A stretch of DNA of 64,000 nt from NCBI GenBank assembly GCA_009103225.1, contig RHPI01003369.1, forward strand, positions 760,878 through 824,877, written 5' to 3'. Positions 38,501 to 49,703 of the stretch are shown piece after piece. Position numbers and translations under genes: made by a program. Position 1 is the stretch's first letter. Each line of letters opens with the position of its first letter. The notes under the pieces are model-generated. The model had not been told where the DNA came from, ran no database searches, and was given only the letters and a program-made list of their open reading frames with translations. Source of the DNA: Chlorokybus atmophyticus (lineage: Eukaryota; Streptophyta; Chlorokybophyceae; Chlorokybales; Chlorokybaceae).

Positions 38501-39114
38501 GGCGTGCGGCGCCGCCCATAGAGTGCCGGGCCGCCAGCGCGTTGGTGTTGAGAGGTGAAAGGGCGGAAGAGTTGTCGTTGTTCTTGTTGTTGTTGGTGGT
38601 GGTGGTAGTGGTGTTGTTGGCTGCTTGCCGCTGATATTGGACACCAGTGTTAGATGCCCCCCCCTCAACCAAATGGAAGGAGTGTACAGCGTTTCTGATT
38701 GAGGTAATTGAATACTGTTAGCGGAGAGTTGCATCAATTAAAAAAAAATATACTACAGCAATGCCATTGGAAGAGCAATCAACTGTATAAATAGTTTTGG
38801 CCTCGTGGGAGTTTGCAAGTAGCAACTTGTCGCCATTGCAACCCGACTGAGCACTGAGCATCTGTCATCTGTTACCCTTCTACGAAGGTATAAATGGACG
38901 CTCGCAGAAACTATCGTCATCAAGTAGATAGCTGCCTTGTTCAGGAGGTACCGGAAACTGCTATACCAATTACTGCAACGGCATCAAGCAGACCAACCTT
39001 GCTAGTGCTTCCAGGCGCGTTCTCGTTCTCCTTGCACGCCGCATGCCGCTTCGGCGTCGCACCCCCTCCCCCCACAGCAGCCGCCATCCCGTCGACCCTG
39101 TACACGAGGGCCAT
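29556..39114 (-). CDS. Giant coiled-coil protein, 26 exons
   Basis: Twenty-six exons keep phase from ATG 39114 to the stop at 29556 and give 2,127 residues. They include 39114-38998, 38630-38445, 38333-38258, 38105-37981, 37898-37818, 37736-37374, 37285-37190, 37075-37019, 36930-36612, 36278-36007, a 2,600-base exon at 34196-31597, and the last at 29744-29556. Residues 1 to about 470 are low-complexity (Asn/Thr, Gly, Pro) with basic patches; from about residue 480 almost everything is Glu/Gln/Ala/Leu heptad coiled coil, ending in a short Ser/Pro-rich tail (QPPPVPKPRAGR). The big exon contains internal repeats: an LSEVGERLREVQLERED unit twice, 171 bases apart (32220-32292 and 32391-32459), and a series of xALQTQ-x-(T/S)Q units. 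No motor, kinase, Golgi GRIP or SMC head domain is visible. A structural role (centrosome/basal body, Golgi or cell cortex) is possible but unproven. Several introns are rich in TG/CA. Confidence 0.85.
30870..31087. repeat. (GT)n-rich intron
   Basis: The intron between coiled-coil exons 22 and 21 is nearly all alternating purine-pyrimidine on the plus strand: a pure (GT)n core at about 30881-30904, then mixed GTGCGTGT words. Such tracts can adopt Z-form DNA and are hypermutable. A similar TG/CA-rich intron lies at 36279-36611. Confidence 0.8.
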
Positions 39115-39657
39115 GGCCTGCGGCGGCGCCTCACTTGCGCCAGCAACGGCAACCCCTCGGCCGACGCCGCCGACGCCGCCGGCGACGTTGCACTGCACTG
39201 CACTGGATATTTGAATCTCTCAACACAGGCTAACGGCTAAGTGAGTGCTGATCGGGGTCGGAAGCCTCTCTGATTGTGAGACAGATCGTTAGAGCTCGAT
39301 CGCGTTTGAATCTGGACTGACCTCACGTGACGCCAGAAGTGGCGGCGCTGTGAGTGGCCTGCTAGCATTGTGTGCGGCCACGTCAGTCGCCAGGCCCTCT
39401 GCCGCCGCCGCTGGCATTCCAGATGGCAGTAATGATGTAGACTCGTACCCAAGGTTGTCTTGAGCAGTTAAAGTGAAGCTACAAATGTGTATACACACTA
39501 CCATCTGGCACTGGACCGGGTTGCACGTGATGGGTGCCATAACAACGTGGTGTTGAGGGGCAACACTTTGACTATGACGGCATTGTGTATGAACAGAGTG
39601 TTCAGTGGTATGTAGTTGTGGTGCTTTTGTAACTAGAGTGGACACTTGTGGGGCAAC
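39115..39657. promoter_or_regulatory. Divergent promoter interval
   Basis: Separates the ATG of the coiled-coil gene (minus) from that of the 243-residue gene (plus), so it should contain both promoters and 5' UTRs. No clear TATA box was seen. A minus-strand frame here (39289-39645) is not supported as an exon. Confidence 0.45.
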
Positions 39658-40900
39658 ATGGTGTCAGCTCGCAAGGTGGGCAGGGCGGGCTCACCACTGA
39701 ACTACCGTTTGACGGACAATGTGCTCGTCCCAGCACCCAAGGTTGGTCTGAAGAAGTCGATCAAGTCCTTCCAACACACCATTGCCAAACCAAACTAATC
39801 AACAACTTCACTAATGAGAAACGGTTTCACACACTTGGTTTCATTGGGCTGCATGTTGAAGCAGAGTACAACTTCACGTCAAGATAGCCAACCATCACCA
39901 TCATCATGTCAAACGACCAAATCCTGTTGAATATTGCGTAGGCCAACAATGCAGAACACTCTTGGACAGATCCCCGCATCCCAATCCACCCGTTAACATC
40001 CAGCAGCAAGTGGAACGCGTCGATAGAGCTGCCACGCTCGATGCGCGCTCTCTACGGGCGAGCATCGTCCGATCGACGCCTCACAAACACCGATGGCATC
40101 CATGAACACTTTGTAAGCATGATGGTGTTGTAGTAATAGGGAGTATGCCAGTGTTGATGGTGATGTTTGTTGGGTGTTGCAGCCGACGCACCCGATGGTG
40201 TTGAACCAAGTCTTCTGCACTAGGCTCAGCACGCCCGGCAACTGGGCGGCAACAACAAAGTTACCAGCAAGGAGCCCACGGTGCGCTAGTAGTTGTCGGT
40301 GTTGTTGTTGGTGGTGTTGGTGGTGTTGTTGTAGTTGATGTTGAGAAAGTTTTGCCTTACTGTAGGGATATAGCCACAGTCGACACAGCGTGGCAAAGCA
40401 GGAGGCAAAGCATCGCAAAGCACTTGCCAACAGACTACCTACCTCCACAAGAAAGAGAGGTAAGCAACTAGTTACGTGACTGCAGCACCAAACATGTGTG
40501 TCTCAACATCAGCAACCCAACATGTGTCGTCGTGCAGGTGAAGTGGGAGAGGAGCGTGCGTGAGTGGAAGCGTCATGCACGCGCTGAGGCAGCGGCGGGG
40601 GTGCCCGAGTCCAGGCGGCAGCGATCCCCGCTCAAGCGAGACCAGCTGCATCTGGTTCCCGTGTCGCCCACGCGGCCTCGCCACCGCAGGTATGCACCAG
40701 AACTCATGCGATGCTGCGCAGTAGTAAAAGGGTGGACTGACTTGCAATTCGTCGTGTGCTTGCGCAGGCCGAGGAAACCCAAGACAGCTGATGTCGCAGT
40801 GGTGGCTTCCCTTGACAGCTGGCGACCAACTAGGGTGCTTGTCAGTATGCAGGAGCCTTCAGAAGCCAGCCAGCCAGCAGTAAATGTGCTGCGGCTATGA
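39658..40900 (+). CDS. Unknown protein, 243 residues
   Basis: Six exons join exactly in phase: 39658-39741, 39942-40112, 40183-40280, 40366-40459, 40538-40689, 40768-40900 (TGA). The start ATG is followed by SARKVGRAGSPLNYRLTDN. The product is soluble and basic without a signal peptide or membrane segment. It has short Pro/Trp/His motifs (AEHSWTDPRIPIHPL, MRALYGRASSDRR, HPMVLNQVFCTRLSTPGNW, DYLPPQERE) and a Lys/Arg-rich C-terminal third ending in a mixed hydrophobic tail. I do not recognise it. The exon style and composition resemble the unknown gene at 27.7-29.2 kb. It is divergent from the coiled-coil gene and convergent with the cyclophilin gene (479 bases between stops). Confidence 0.8.
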
Positions 40901-41379
40901 TGTTTCAGCTGTTGGTGCACGCAGCGGAACTTGTTGAATGTCGTGACAGCCTTGCTCCCAGCACAAAGCGCCTTCAGTCTGCTCCAAGCAGTAGTGCCAT
41001 CCCAGAGTTGACTGCTCAACAGCATTGAAGTAATCTGTGGTGCCGTGGAAGCAGTCAAGCAGGCAGGTTTTACACAGCATGACACATGGGTAGATCATTG
41101 GCAGGTGAACAGACAATGCAATCATGATGCAGCAACAAGCGCACAAATGTAAAACAGGGCATGCTGCGGTCAGCGGCTGGTGTAAGACAATAGACGTAGT
41201 ATTAGCGAGCGGGTAGTAATTGAGCAAGTTCAATGGTTTGGCCCGCCAAGCAGGATTGCTGCCAGACGTAAAGAAACAGCCATGTATAGAGGTGTCTTGT
41301 ACTGACTACAGGTAAGTATATACCGGTAAGTATATACAATATGCTATTTGCAAAATTGCATGACTCCGAACAAGTAGTT
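40901..41379. other. Convergent 3' intergenic interval
   Basis: Lies between two stop codons facing each other; it must hold both 3' UTRs. A near-repeat GGTAAGTATATAC occurs twice at about 41311-41337. No gene is seen. Confidence 0.45.
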
Positions 41380-42378
41380 TCAGCTCATCAAACCGCTGCT
41401 TGCTACCACTACTCTCGAAAACGGGCGGCCGAAACCTGCCTGTGCAACAGTGGCACGTACATCACCCATCATCTTTGCAGTCCTGCAAACAGGCGTCGAC
41501 ACGTGAACAACTATACGGCAGAAAGTACAGCGAGGTGCATAGTAGGCACTGTCACATGGACAGGGTGTGCATTGCAGCATTGATCCCTGACAACCATACT
41601 TGAAGAATGGATTGTCAGTTTTGTCTTGTGCAGCCGGAAGTTGCGACAGCTTTTGCACAATGTCTTGGCCCTCCAGCACCCTGCGCATTAGATCATGAGC
41701 TCTGTACTTGTAGGGATATCAATAACAATCACTGGCTGTGGTGAGGACTGGCGGTTGCGCATGCATCATTCTTGATGCATGCCTGCAGACCTGCCAGGCA
41801 GAAACTCTTGCTGTAACTGCATGCACATACCTGCCGACAACCAGGTTTACAGAGTCCAGCTCCGGGCAAGGCCTAGTTGTAATGATGAAACTGCTACCAT
41901 TTGGTCGCGGTGGCCCTGTGCTTTCCTGCGCAAGTGAGAACAGCTGGGTACAGAATATGGACCTCAGCAACTGCCGCTGTGTTTGAAGATAACTCACCTC
42001 CACGTTGATGAATTTGCCATCACGTGCGATCAGCTTTGCACTGACGCCTTCACTGCAAGTGGGCGAACAACCTCATCAACCCTCAAGTACCGAAGTCATG
42101 ACCTTACACACACATTCTGGTGTGCACGGCAACTAACCTGCCAAGTGGATTGTTTACAATCAAGGACACAGTCCAGGGTTTAGTGTGCAAAGGCCTGCCT
42201 GGGGCTTGCAACTCCGGCAATAACTGGCCAGATGTTGGGCCTCCGGTGATGCCCACCTTCATAACCACATTGAAAAGGAGGTGAACTGTAAGCATGTGTA
42301 AGATGAAACACTGCATTGGTTCAGTGTCAGGTAAGCACACTGCCAAAACAAACAGTCTCTTATGTTGAGCAGCGATAA

Positions 42379-42472
<94 letters not shown>

Positions 42473-43831
42473 NCCCCCCCCCCCCCCCCCCCCCTCCCAG
42501 GCGACACGCGCGCACACACACACTAGTGACGCATGTGTCCATATTCGGAGAACATGCTAAGCAAATCGGACTCACATCTGCGGCTGTATCCCCATATGAA
42601 AATGAGCGCACGCCAACATCTTGGATGAAGGCCTGCGACAAGCCATGTAGCACTCAAACATAAGTCGCACGGATGTATCAACCTTACACCTCTCACAGGA
42701 CCCTCTCACAGGATTACAGCATAATGTCAAAACTGGAGGTGTTTGTACAGGCACTGACATCTTCCTTACCGGGTCAACTTTGGTGAAAAGGGTCCTCCTA
42801 TAGCCAACTCCTTGCTTGCCCACCGCTGTTAGCATACATCGCAGTATGGAGGAAAGCGGTCAACCGACAGACGGTAATAAGGCTGTCACTTACACTACAC
42901 ATGCCTAGACTTCCATCACAATGCGCATTAGCACCCAATTGCAGCAGAGTGCAATACCACGCAAGTGAGACTCAACTAACTGTCACGGACTGATGTGGCT
43001 TGTTGGCAAATCCGTTGCAACGGCAAATGCATCGCCGGGGGTCAACTTACCAAGGTCAACAAACCGTTGAGCTCCAATGGGAGCGGCTTGGCCGTAAACA
43101 CCTACGACAATCCGGCCAGCAGGCTTGCCATCAACTGTTATAGTGAAGAAGACCTGCGAGCACAGCAACTCAGCGTCGGGTGACATGGACTCTCAACGCT
43201 GCAAAACTCTTCTAAACCGTGTTGTCATAAAGGTGACAGCATACCTTGTCTGTAACAACTGGTTCGGAAATATCTATTGAAGCGAGTGCCCTGCCTGCTT
43301 TACATTCACGTCAATGCATGTGCCATCCTTTGCGACGTTGGCGGCACAGCCAGCAGCATTGATGAATTGCTCATTCCACTGCACCTGAAGGCAGCTGAGC
43401 CAGCAAGGCTGTTGCTACCAGCGAAGTCAACGCCTCGCGCCGGGACGTCGTTTCAGCTGCTGAGCACTCACTACTGCTGGCCTCTGTGCTTCGGTTCAAC
43501 GAGCTGCATGTTTGCTGACACCTTACAGGCCTGCAAACACCCATGCTCTGGTCCTCTCAAACATGGCTCGAGAAACAAGAATACAGCAGACGCAGGAAGG
43601 ATGCCACAGTGTGTGCTGCTTCTGGGAAGAAAATGTAGTCGCTTTGTGGTCTCAAATGCAACGCAGCTTTGGTGCTTGCCGTCATTGCTGCATGCATTAC
43701 CTGCATGCATTACGAGCGGCAGAGCAACGCCGTGTACGTAATTGCCGGACCCCATCACCAGCACGCGCAGAACTTAAGCGCAACACCTCAGACACCACGC
43801 TCACCCCCGCCGCCGCCGCCGCCGTCGCCAT
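41380..43831 (-). CDS. Thylakoid-lumen cyclophilin-type protein
   Basis: Eleven exons close in phase from ATG 43831 to TGA 41380 (313 residues): 43831-43701, 43476-43385, 43294-43245, 43153-43051, 42825-42770, 42632-42576, 42256-42138, 42052-41998, 41925-41831, 41680-41600, 41482-41380. The first about 55 residues are an Ala/Ser/Arg chloroplast transit peptide. A twin-arginine signal follows: SRREAL, a hydrophobic core (TSLVATALLAQL), then a small-residue site, as expected for Tat import to the lumen. The cyclophilin fold runs from VFFTITVDGKPAGRIVVGVYG through GVGYRRTLFTKVDPAF and NGSSFIITTRP to GDVRATVAQAGFGRPFSRVVV. It resembles the divergent plant plastid group that includes CYP26-2 and CYP28. 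Compared with cyclophilin A, key catalytic positions are changed (R55 is Lys, F113 Ile, W121 Glu, H126 Asn), so ordinary prolyl isomerase activity and cyclosporin binding are doubtful. Intron 6 holds a long poly-C tract. Confidence 0.9.
42379..42494. repeat. Poly(C) tract of about 116 bases in a cyclophilin intron
   Basis: An essentially pure C run (one N inside) lies in the intron between exons 6 and 7 of the cyclophilin gene, so the transcript carries poly(G). Its length in the assembly is unreliable. Long poly(C)/poly(G) DNA can form i-motif and G-quadruplex structures. Confidence 0.95.
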
Positions 43832-44444
43832 TGCCACGAACAACGACACCAACCTGGTTCAGCTGCTTCAGCGTCCTCAGCAAGGCACTGCTTGAGACTC
43901 AGCATGTTCACTGAACCACTGAAAACCCTCTATCGCACTATCTGTGCGTAGAGGCACAAGTAGTTGTGTGCGGTAAGCACAGGTAGTGCGTCCTTGTGCG
44001 ATGCCTCCGGCTTGCTCTAGTTCCAAGGGGCGGCGGCGGAAAGCACTTACACGAGCAGATCAGCTCATCTCAGCTCAAACAAAGGGCAAGCTGTGAACAC
44101 CACTGGCTCGCGTAGAAGTGCGGGAGTCGTGGATGCGATGGCGGCGGCGGCGGCGGCGGTGGTGGTGTTGGCGTGTTGTTGAGAACATGTGTGTTTACGT
44201 GATGGACGTGTAGGGTGCTTGTGGATTGGGCAGTGAGGCAGGAGTGTGCTGCTGGAGTGGTGGAGTTGGTTGGGGAGTTGCAAGCTGCTGCAGTGTTGAG
44301 GCAGTGGGAGTGAGTGCCTGGTAGTTGGTTGCGGGCGGTTTAACCACTGTGAAGCGGAGGAAGCAGCCTCCGCCGCCCGGGGGGGAGCTGGCGCAGCTCC
44401 CACCCCTTGCGGCGGCGGAGGCTGGGGCTTTGTAGGGTGCCGTC
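43832..44444. promoter_or_regulatory. Divergent promoter interval
   Basis: Separates the cyclophilin ATG (minus) from the transporter ATG (plus). It contains a (GGC)n/GGT run at about 44137-44168 and GC-rich blocks near 44360-44420. No TATA box was seen. It probably holds both 5' UTRs. Confidence 0.45.
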
Positions 44445-47400
44445 ATGGCCACCAATGTGAGATCTGCACGCACGCTTCACACCCCTTTGCTGCCAGACCC
44501 TCTTACGGGCAAGTTTCCTCCTGGAAATGAGCTCCGGAACGTAATCATCCTGTAAGTATGGGGTTATCTGCTGTTGGCTGCGGTGTAAGAGTGCATGATG
44601 AAAGACTGTATGCCACGGGTGCCAAACGATGTGTAAGAATATCGTTCTCTTTCATAATATTGACAAGCCAATTTTGATCAGACATCCACCAGCTGTGATT
44701 GCTGCAGCCGCAAGAACAACCGATGCTTGTCGCAATGTTTGAGTTCTTGAGAACATGAGTGGTTGATCGCATTGAAGTCTACGCATGGACACGTGGACAT
44801 GCTCTGTGCACGTTGGGATGTTACCATGTACCTTAACTTATACCATATACCACCTGACATGACTATGACACACCAGTGACACAAGGCGCAATGTCACAGA
44901 AGTGGCGCACGCTTATGAGTAGCGATTGTAGCACTGGCATGCAGATGGGTAGCATGAACTCGAACTGCCAGGAGCTATGTCGAGCTGCCATCAATCTTTC
45001 AGGCTACAGTGCCACTCCAGATCCCTACCCGTCGAAATACTAAGCTTTGCTGCTTGACTGACTTCGTGTTTGTCTGCATGGTCTTCGTTGCTGAGGTCTG
45101 GTCCGTAAGAATATTTGTCTACCAAACTTACTGCCTGTCTCATTCATCAAGTGAGAATGTACAGGATGCCTTGCGTCTGGCTGCACAGCTTATATACTTG
45201 GGTGGCTGCAATCTGTGAGTCTGCGATAGTACGAGCTGCAACTGTCGTTAGAGACAATCAAGCATTGTCGTCTTTCTTGCATACGACTAATACTATGTCA
45301 CGTTTGCAGATCCTTAGCGTTCTTCACGCTGTTCTGTGCGTACAATGCGTTACAGGTAGGCTGAGTTGCAAGCACACATGTCCTTCTGCTAGGCATCACA
45401 ATCAACGCTGATTTTGTTTTTGTTGGCAGAATTACATTACTTCTGTGTTGCCTGGCCATCTTGGAGATGAGTCGTTGCTGGTTGTTTACTGTAGCTTGTC
45501 AGTTACCGTATTTGCTGCACCATCATTGGTTGCAAGGCTTGGGGAGACGAGAGCCATGGTTTTAGGGGGTAAGCACTATCATTGCACTTTGGCATCTGCA
45601 AGATGGATTCGTTGTGGGCGCATGGTTGCAACTACCAGACAAAAAGCGTGACCTCATGTTCTCGCTCAGGTGTCACCTATGTAATATACACGCTTACGCT
45701 CATGCAACCAAACAATGCGATTGTTTTGGCTGCAAGTGGTGTAGTTGGAGCTGGCGCTGCACTTCTCTGGGTGGCACAGGTCTGCAGTCACCTTGTGGGG
45801 CAGTGTTCCGCTGCAGGTTTTATGCATCTCATCCTGGTCTTACTGGACATGTCTTGGGCAGGGCATTTATCTAACCAAGTGCTCGCCTGCGGATCGTCGC
45901 GGCGAGTATGCTGGGATGTTTTGGGGTATATTCTATTGTTGCAATATTGTTGGCAATATGGCAGCATATTTATTGCTTCAGAGGTGGGTGCCCCCTTATG
46001 TGGCTCTGCTCAACAAGAGCAGTATATACAGCTGTGTGACCACCGTACCAACAGTTGGCTTATCTCATGCTGCCAGATGATTGCGCACTTACTTGATGTC
46101 TGCATGCGCAGGTTGCCAGATAGCAATCTTTTCACAATGTTTGCTGTTTTCTCTGCGGCTGGTGTTGCGTTGTTGCTGCAGTTGACACCAGTCACCTCCT
46201 ATGCAAAACCAATGCCTCGCCTATCTTCAGCTGCCAGCCTAGCAAGTGCAAGAAGTAGATCCGCATCACAATCGAGGATACAAGTTACAACAGCCTCTCC
46301 ACCCCCTGTGCGCACTGGCGGTGGTCGTGGTGACCTTTTTGTACATGTAGGTAGTGCCAACGATCTTAGCCCGTGTTCTTCCAGTGGGTCCTCCTCGTGC
46401 AGCTCATACAGTGATGATGAGCTCAGTAGCGAAGACTTCAGTAAGCACGGGCGCGACACGCTCATCCTCTATGGCTTGCTGGCGCCCATGAGTTTTCTCA
46501 TTGGCTTTGAGGTGCGTCATCATATGTGTGGCATGTCGTCTAGTGACATACACAGCACTCACCTCATATGTCAGATTATAGGTTGTTAACAATATGAGCT
46601 TGCAGGTCGCTTTTTGGACGGGAGAATTTACCAAGCTGTTGCCTGAGGATACAATTGGGCTTGTGCTTGTTTTCGCTGGCATTGGGGAAGTCCTCGGAGC
46701 AATGGGCTTGAGCTGGTTATCTGATCGCGTGGGCAAAAGGACGCCTACCTTTGTGGTTGGAAGCATTGCTTATGGCATTGGTTTATACTTTTGCAGTGTC
46801 ATGTACCATGCGCGGTTGCAGGTAAAGTGCTTTGGTCACCTTTTCCCGTTGGTGCAGCTCACTTGCAAACAAGTACACAATGGCTGTGGCTCACTTGTGT
46901 ACTTGTACTGATGCGCAATATTGTTGGTGCAGCATCGCACGCCCGGCGCCAAGTTGTGGGGGGCTCCAGTAGTTGCCTACCTGGCAGGTTTAGGTTTTGG
47001 TGTTGGAGACGGTGTTTTCAACAGCCATATGTGAGTTTGCGCCCAACTTGTGCTGCTTTGTTGACTAGACTATTTCTTGTGCCTTGTCCTGCTGGCATGC
47101 TGATTGTAGCTTACCTCGCAACAGGTACACCATGATCGGAAAGGTGTTTGATGCGGATGACATGGAAGCATGGACCTTGTACAACTTGCTGCAGGTGACA
47201 CAGGCAGTGCTTAGTTTGTGCTGAGTTGACAACATCCTGCTTGCACTCGATACACGCAAGTCAAAGACACAGATAGCTGACATTTATATGTGTGCAGAAT
47301 GGCGGCTGTGCAGTTGGTTACGCTTATGCTCTGCTCATGCCAATGGTAGCTGCGGCCGGCGAAAGCACATCCTTAGTTCAGGTCAGTGTCACTCATCTGT

Positions 47401-47831
47401 ACAACCATGTTTTTTGGCACATGTGCAACCCTTGGCAGCTTATGCACATGCATAGCAAGTGCTGCTGAAGCATTGCATATTGACTGAAACAACGTTGTGC
47501 TTCTCAGGTCTACACCCAGACTGTATTGCTGGTGACGGGCACAATTGCGTATGGCGTTGCAGACATAGTGTATGACTCGACGCCCGCAATGCACGAAAGC
47601 CCGTCACAACCAGATCTCGCACAGTGCCCCGTTTCCTACGTGCCTCCTGTACATATACCAACACCCAGTGCCCGCATGCCACCACTGCCATCTTCACCCC
47701 GCCTACCTCCTAAGCCTGCACACTCAGTACAAGTTGTGGTTGACCCTATTCGTGAACAACATCAGCGCACACCCAGGACACCTACCACACCTGACACTCC
47801 TAGCCACAGACCTATTGTATGTTGTGCATAG
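44445..47831 (+). CDS. UNC93-like major facilitator transporter
   Basis: Eleven exons close in phase (571 residues): 44445-44551, 45310-45355, 45430-45568, 45670-45779, 45862-45983, 46112-46511, 46606-46821, 46933-47030, 47125-47194, 47298-47381, 47508-47831 (TAG). The soluble N-terminus is followed by SLAFFTLFCAYNALQNYI, then GAGAALLWVAQGIYLTKCSPADRRGEYAGMFWG, the UNC93/MFSD11 signature for the loop after the fourth helix. IGLVLVFAGIGEVLGAMGLSWLSDRVGKR matches the MFS motif of the second half. About 10-12 helices are expected. Two family-unusual parts are a Ser/Asp-rich central loop (about residues 205-285) and a Pro-rich C-terminal tail of about 85 residues. Metazoan relatives act as K+ channel regulators or nucleic-acid-receptor chaperones; in algae and plants the substrate is mostly unknown. 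It faces LSM1 tail to tail. Confidence 0.9.
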
Positions 47832-48218
47832 ATCAGTTGTTGTCATTAGAGTTTTGCTTAGACAGGTTCAGCGATTTGTCGATGTGCGTGCTACCAGAAT
47901 CTATGTGGCAAGCGATGTACATCAGTAGTCGTGGTAATTATTGCAGGTGGTTACAAATGCTGGGTCCACATGAGACTTTGCAGCTGCAAAGCTGCCTAGT
48001 CACGAAATAGAACAACAGAAAATTGCAAATCCATTGAACTGTAAGATTGGTCAATAAAGCGCTGCACAGAGCTGACAATGTCAACATGTCTTTGGACCAC
48101 GTTCACTGTGTCATTTCATATCTCTAGAGGGAAAGCAAGAAGTGGCTCAAAAATGCACTTCGATGCCCTATGTGTGCTGCTATCGCTGCTGCACCTTTAT
48201 GCAAAGCTCCTCACTCAA
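47832..48218. other. Convergent 3' intergenic interval
   Basis: Holds the 3' UTRs of the transporter and LSM1. TGTAAGATTGGTCAATAAAGC at about 48040-48061 contains both a TGTAA and an AATAAA-like word on the plus strand and could be the transporter poly(A) signal. No gene is seen. Confidence 0.4.
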
Positions 48219-49703
48219 TTAGTCTATATCTAAAAAGTCCATTCGTTTTCCCATTGATCCTTTCAGTTCGGTAGCCTCTTTCTCAGCTTTTTGAGCCTGT
48301 TAACAACATATCAGTCAGTGCAGAATGCACCATACTATAAACAGTTACAAGGTTACAAGACACTACAGGAATACAAACGCCTTGCATAGCACAGCTTTCG
48401 TGCGATGTGCTGTGGTTGGTCGACTTGAAACCTCTATGCATGTCAATTCACACCCAACTGCAAAGGCAGTGATTTCCCGACAAGCACGACTGCAAGGAGT
48501 CAAGCCCAATGCTATTGGTGGAAAACTTGCATGCATGGGAAGCCTCAAAGCTGTTGTGCACGTCTGCAGACAACGAACTATGTGACTGATAGGCATGCAA
48601 GCCCACCCACTCACCTGTCTTATCGCCTCCAAAGTAACGGCCCGAATATGGGGCGGCGGCAACTCCCGTAGCGGGTCCTGCGCAGATTATAGTGATTCAA
48701 ACAGTACGTGGTGCATGCACACGCTTCTGCATGCAGACGACTTCAATGGTTGTGACTGAGTTCACACGCACACATCCAGCATGATAGTGAGACTGCATGC
48801 TCTCAAACATGGATGCGCAGCAACACTGCAACAACATGCATGGTCATGGCACTTACTATTTGCCCTAAAAGAACAACGTTCTCCCCCCGGATCACGTGCA
48901 GTCCTATAGGATCGTCGCAGTACTGGTCTCCAACAATAATCCGCTCAAATGCATCCGTAAGCACAACATTTGCTGCGGTTGTAAACAACACAATCAGCAT
49001 GAACCTTGCAGTCAAGTCACACTTATGGCACAGTACAAAAGAGTTCAAAAGCAACCACCTACCAAACTGATCGAATGACCGCAAGATCCCAATCAGTTTT
49101 CTTCCGTCTCGAAGCAACACAAGAAGCTTCTCTGTAAAAATACAACAAGTCTTTTTAACAGCAGCTTATTGCAGACACGTTTGTATGCAATCCCAGGCAG
49201 TAGTAAGCAGCGTGCACGTTGCCGTGTGCCACTTGCATCATGTTTGCTAAACAACACGAGCTTTGGACCAACCAACACAGATCATGCTTAAGCTCGAGGT
49301 TACGACAAACAGAGGGAAACAGTTGCCAGACTCAACAGCATGCTATCCTGGACTGGATCCTGTATTCAGGTTCAGTACGCCTCACGCCAGCATGTGCGAT
49401 TCACCTTGGCTGAAGCCCTTTCTTTTCTGTTACTAATGCTTTTACTATAGGCGGCAGAGAAATACCGAACAAACTTCAGCAAGACGCTTCTGCCTCTGTG
49501 TGCGTGCGTGTGTGTGAGTGTGTCTGTGCGGGCGTGTGACACAAACCACTAGACGTACTGTCAAGGTCCTCAGCAAGGCTGGTGGTGCCGGCGTACGTCA
49601 CAGCAGGAGGAGGAGGAGGAGGGGGAGGGGGAGGAGGGGGAGCGTGGCTATGGTGGTGATGATGGTGAAGCGGGCCGCCAGCAGGCCCGCCAGGCCAAGA
49701 CAT
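48219..49703 (-). CDS. LSM1: LSM1, decapping-activator Sm-like protein
   Basis: Five exons close in phase: 49703-49559, 49131-49063, 48972-48857, 48677-48615, 48296-48219 (TAA), giving 156 residues. The Sm fold is almost textbook LSM1: [24 protein letters not shown] (Sm1 part), then [27 protein letters not shown], then [12 protein letters not shown] (Sm2 with the RG RNA-contact residues). A helical C-terminal tail follows ([25 protein letters not shown]), as in other LSM1 proteins, where it lies across the ring. LSM1 with LSM2-7 forms the cytoplasmic ring with PAT1 that binds oligoadenylated 3' ends and promotes decapping. The odd part is the N-terminus: Gly/Pro, six consecutive His, then twelve Pro before [15 protein letters not shown]. 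The start is divergent from the zinc-knuckle gene, 257 bases away. Confidence 0.95.
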
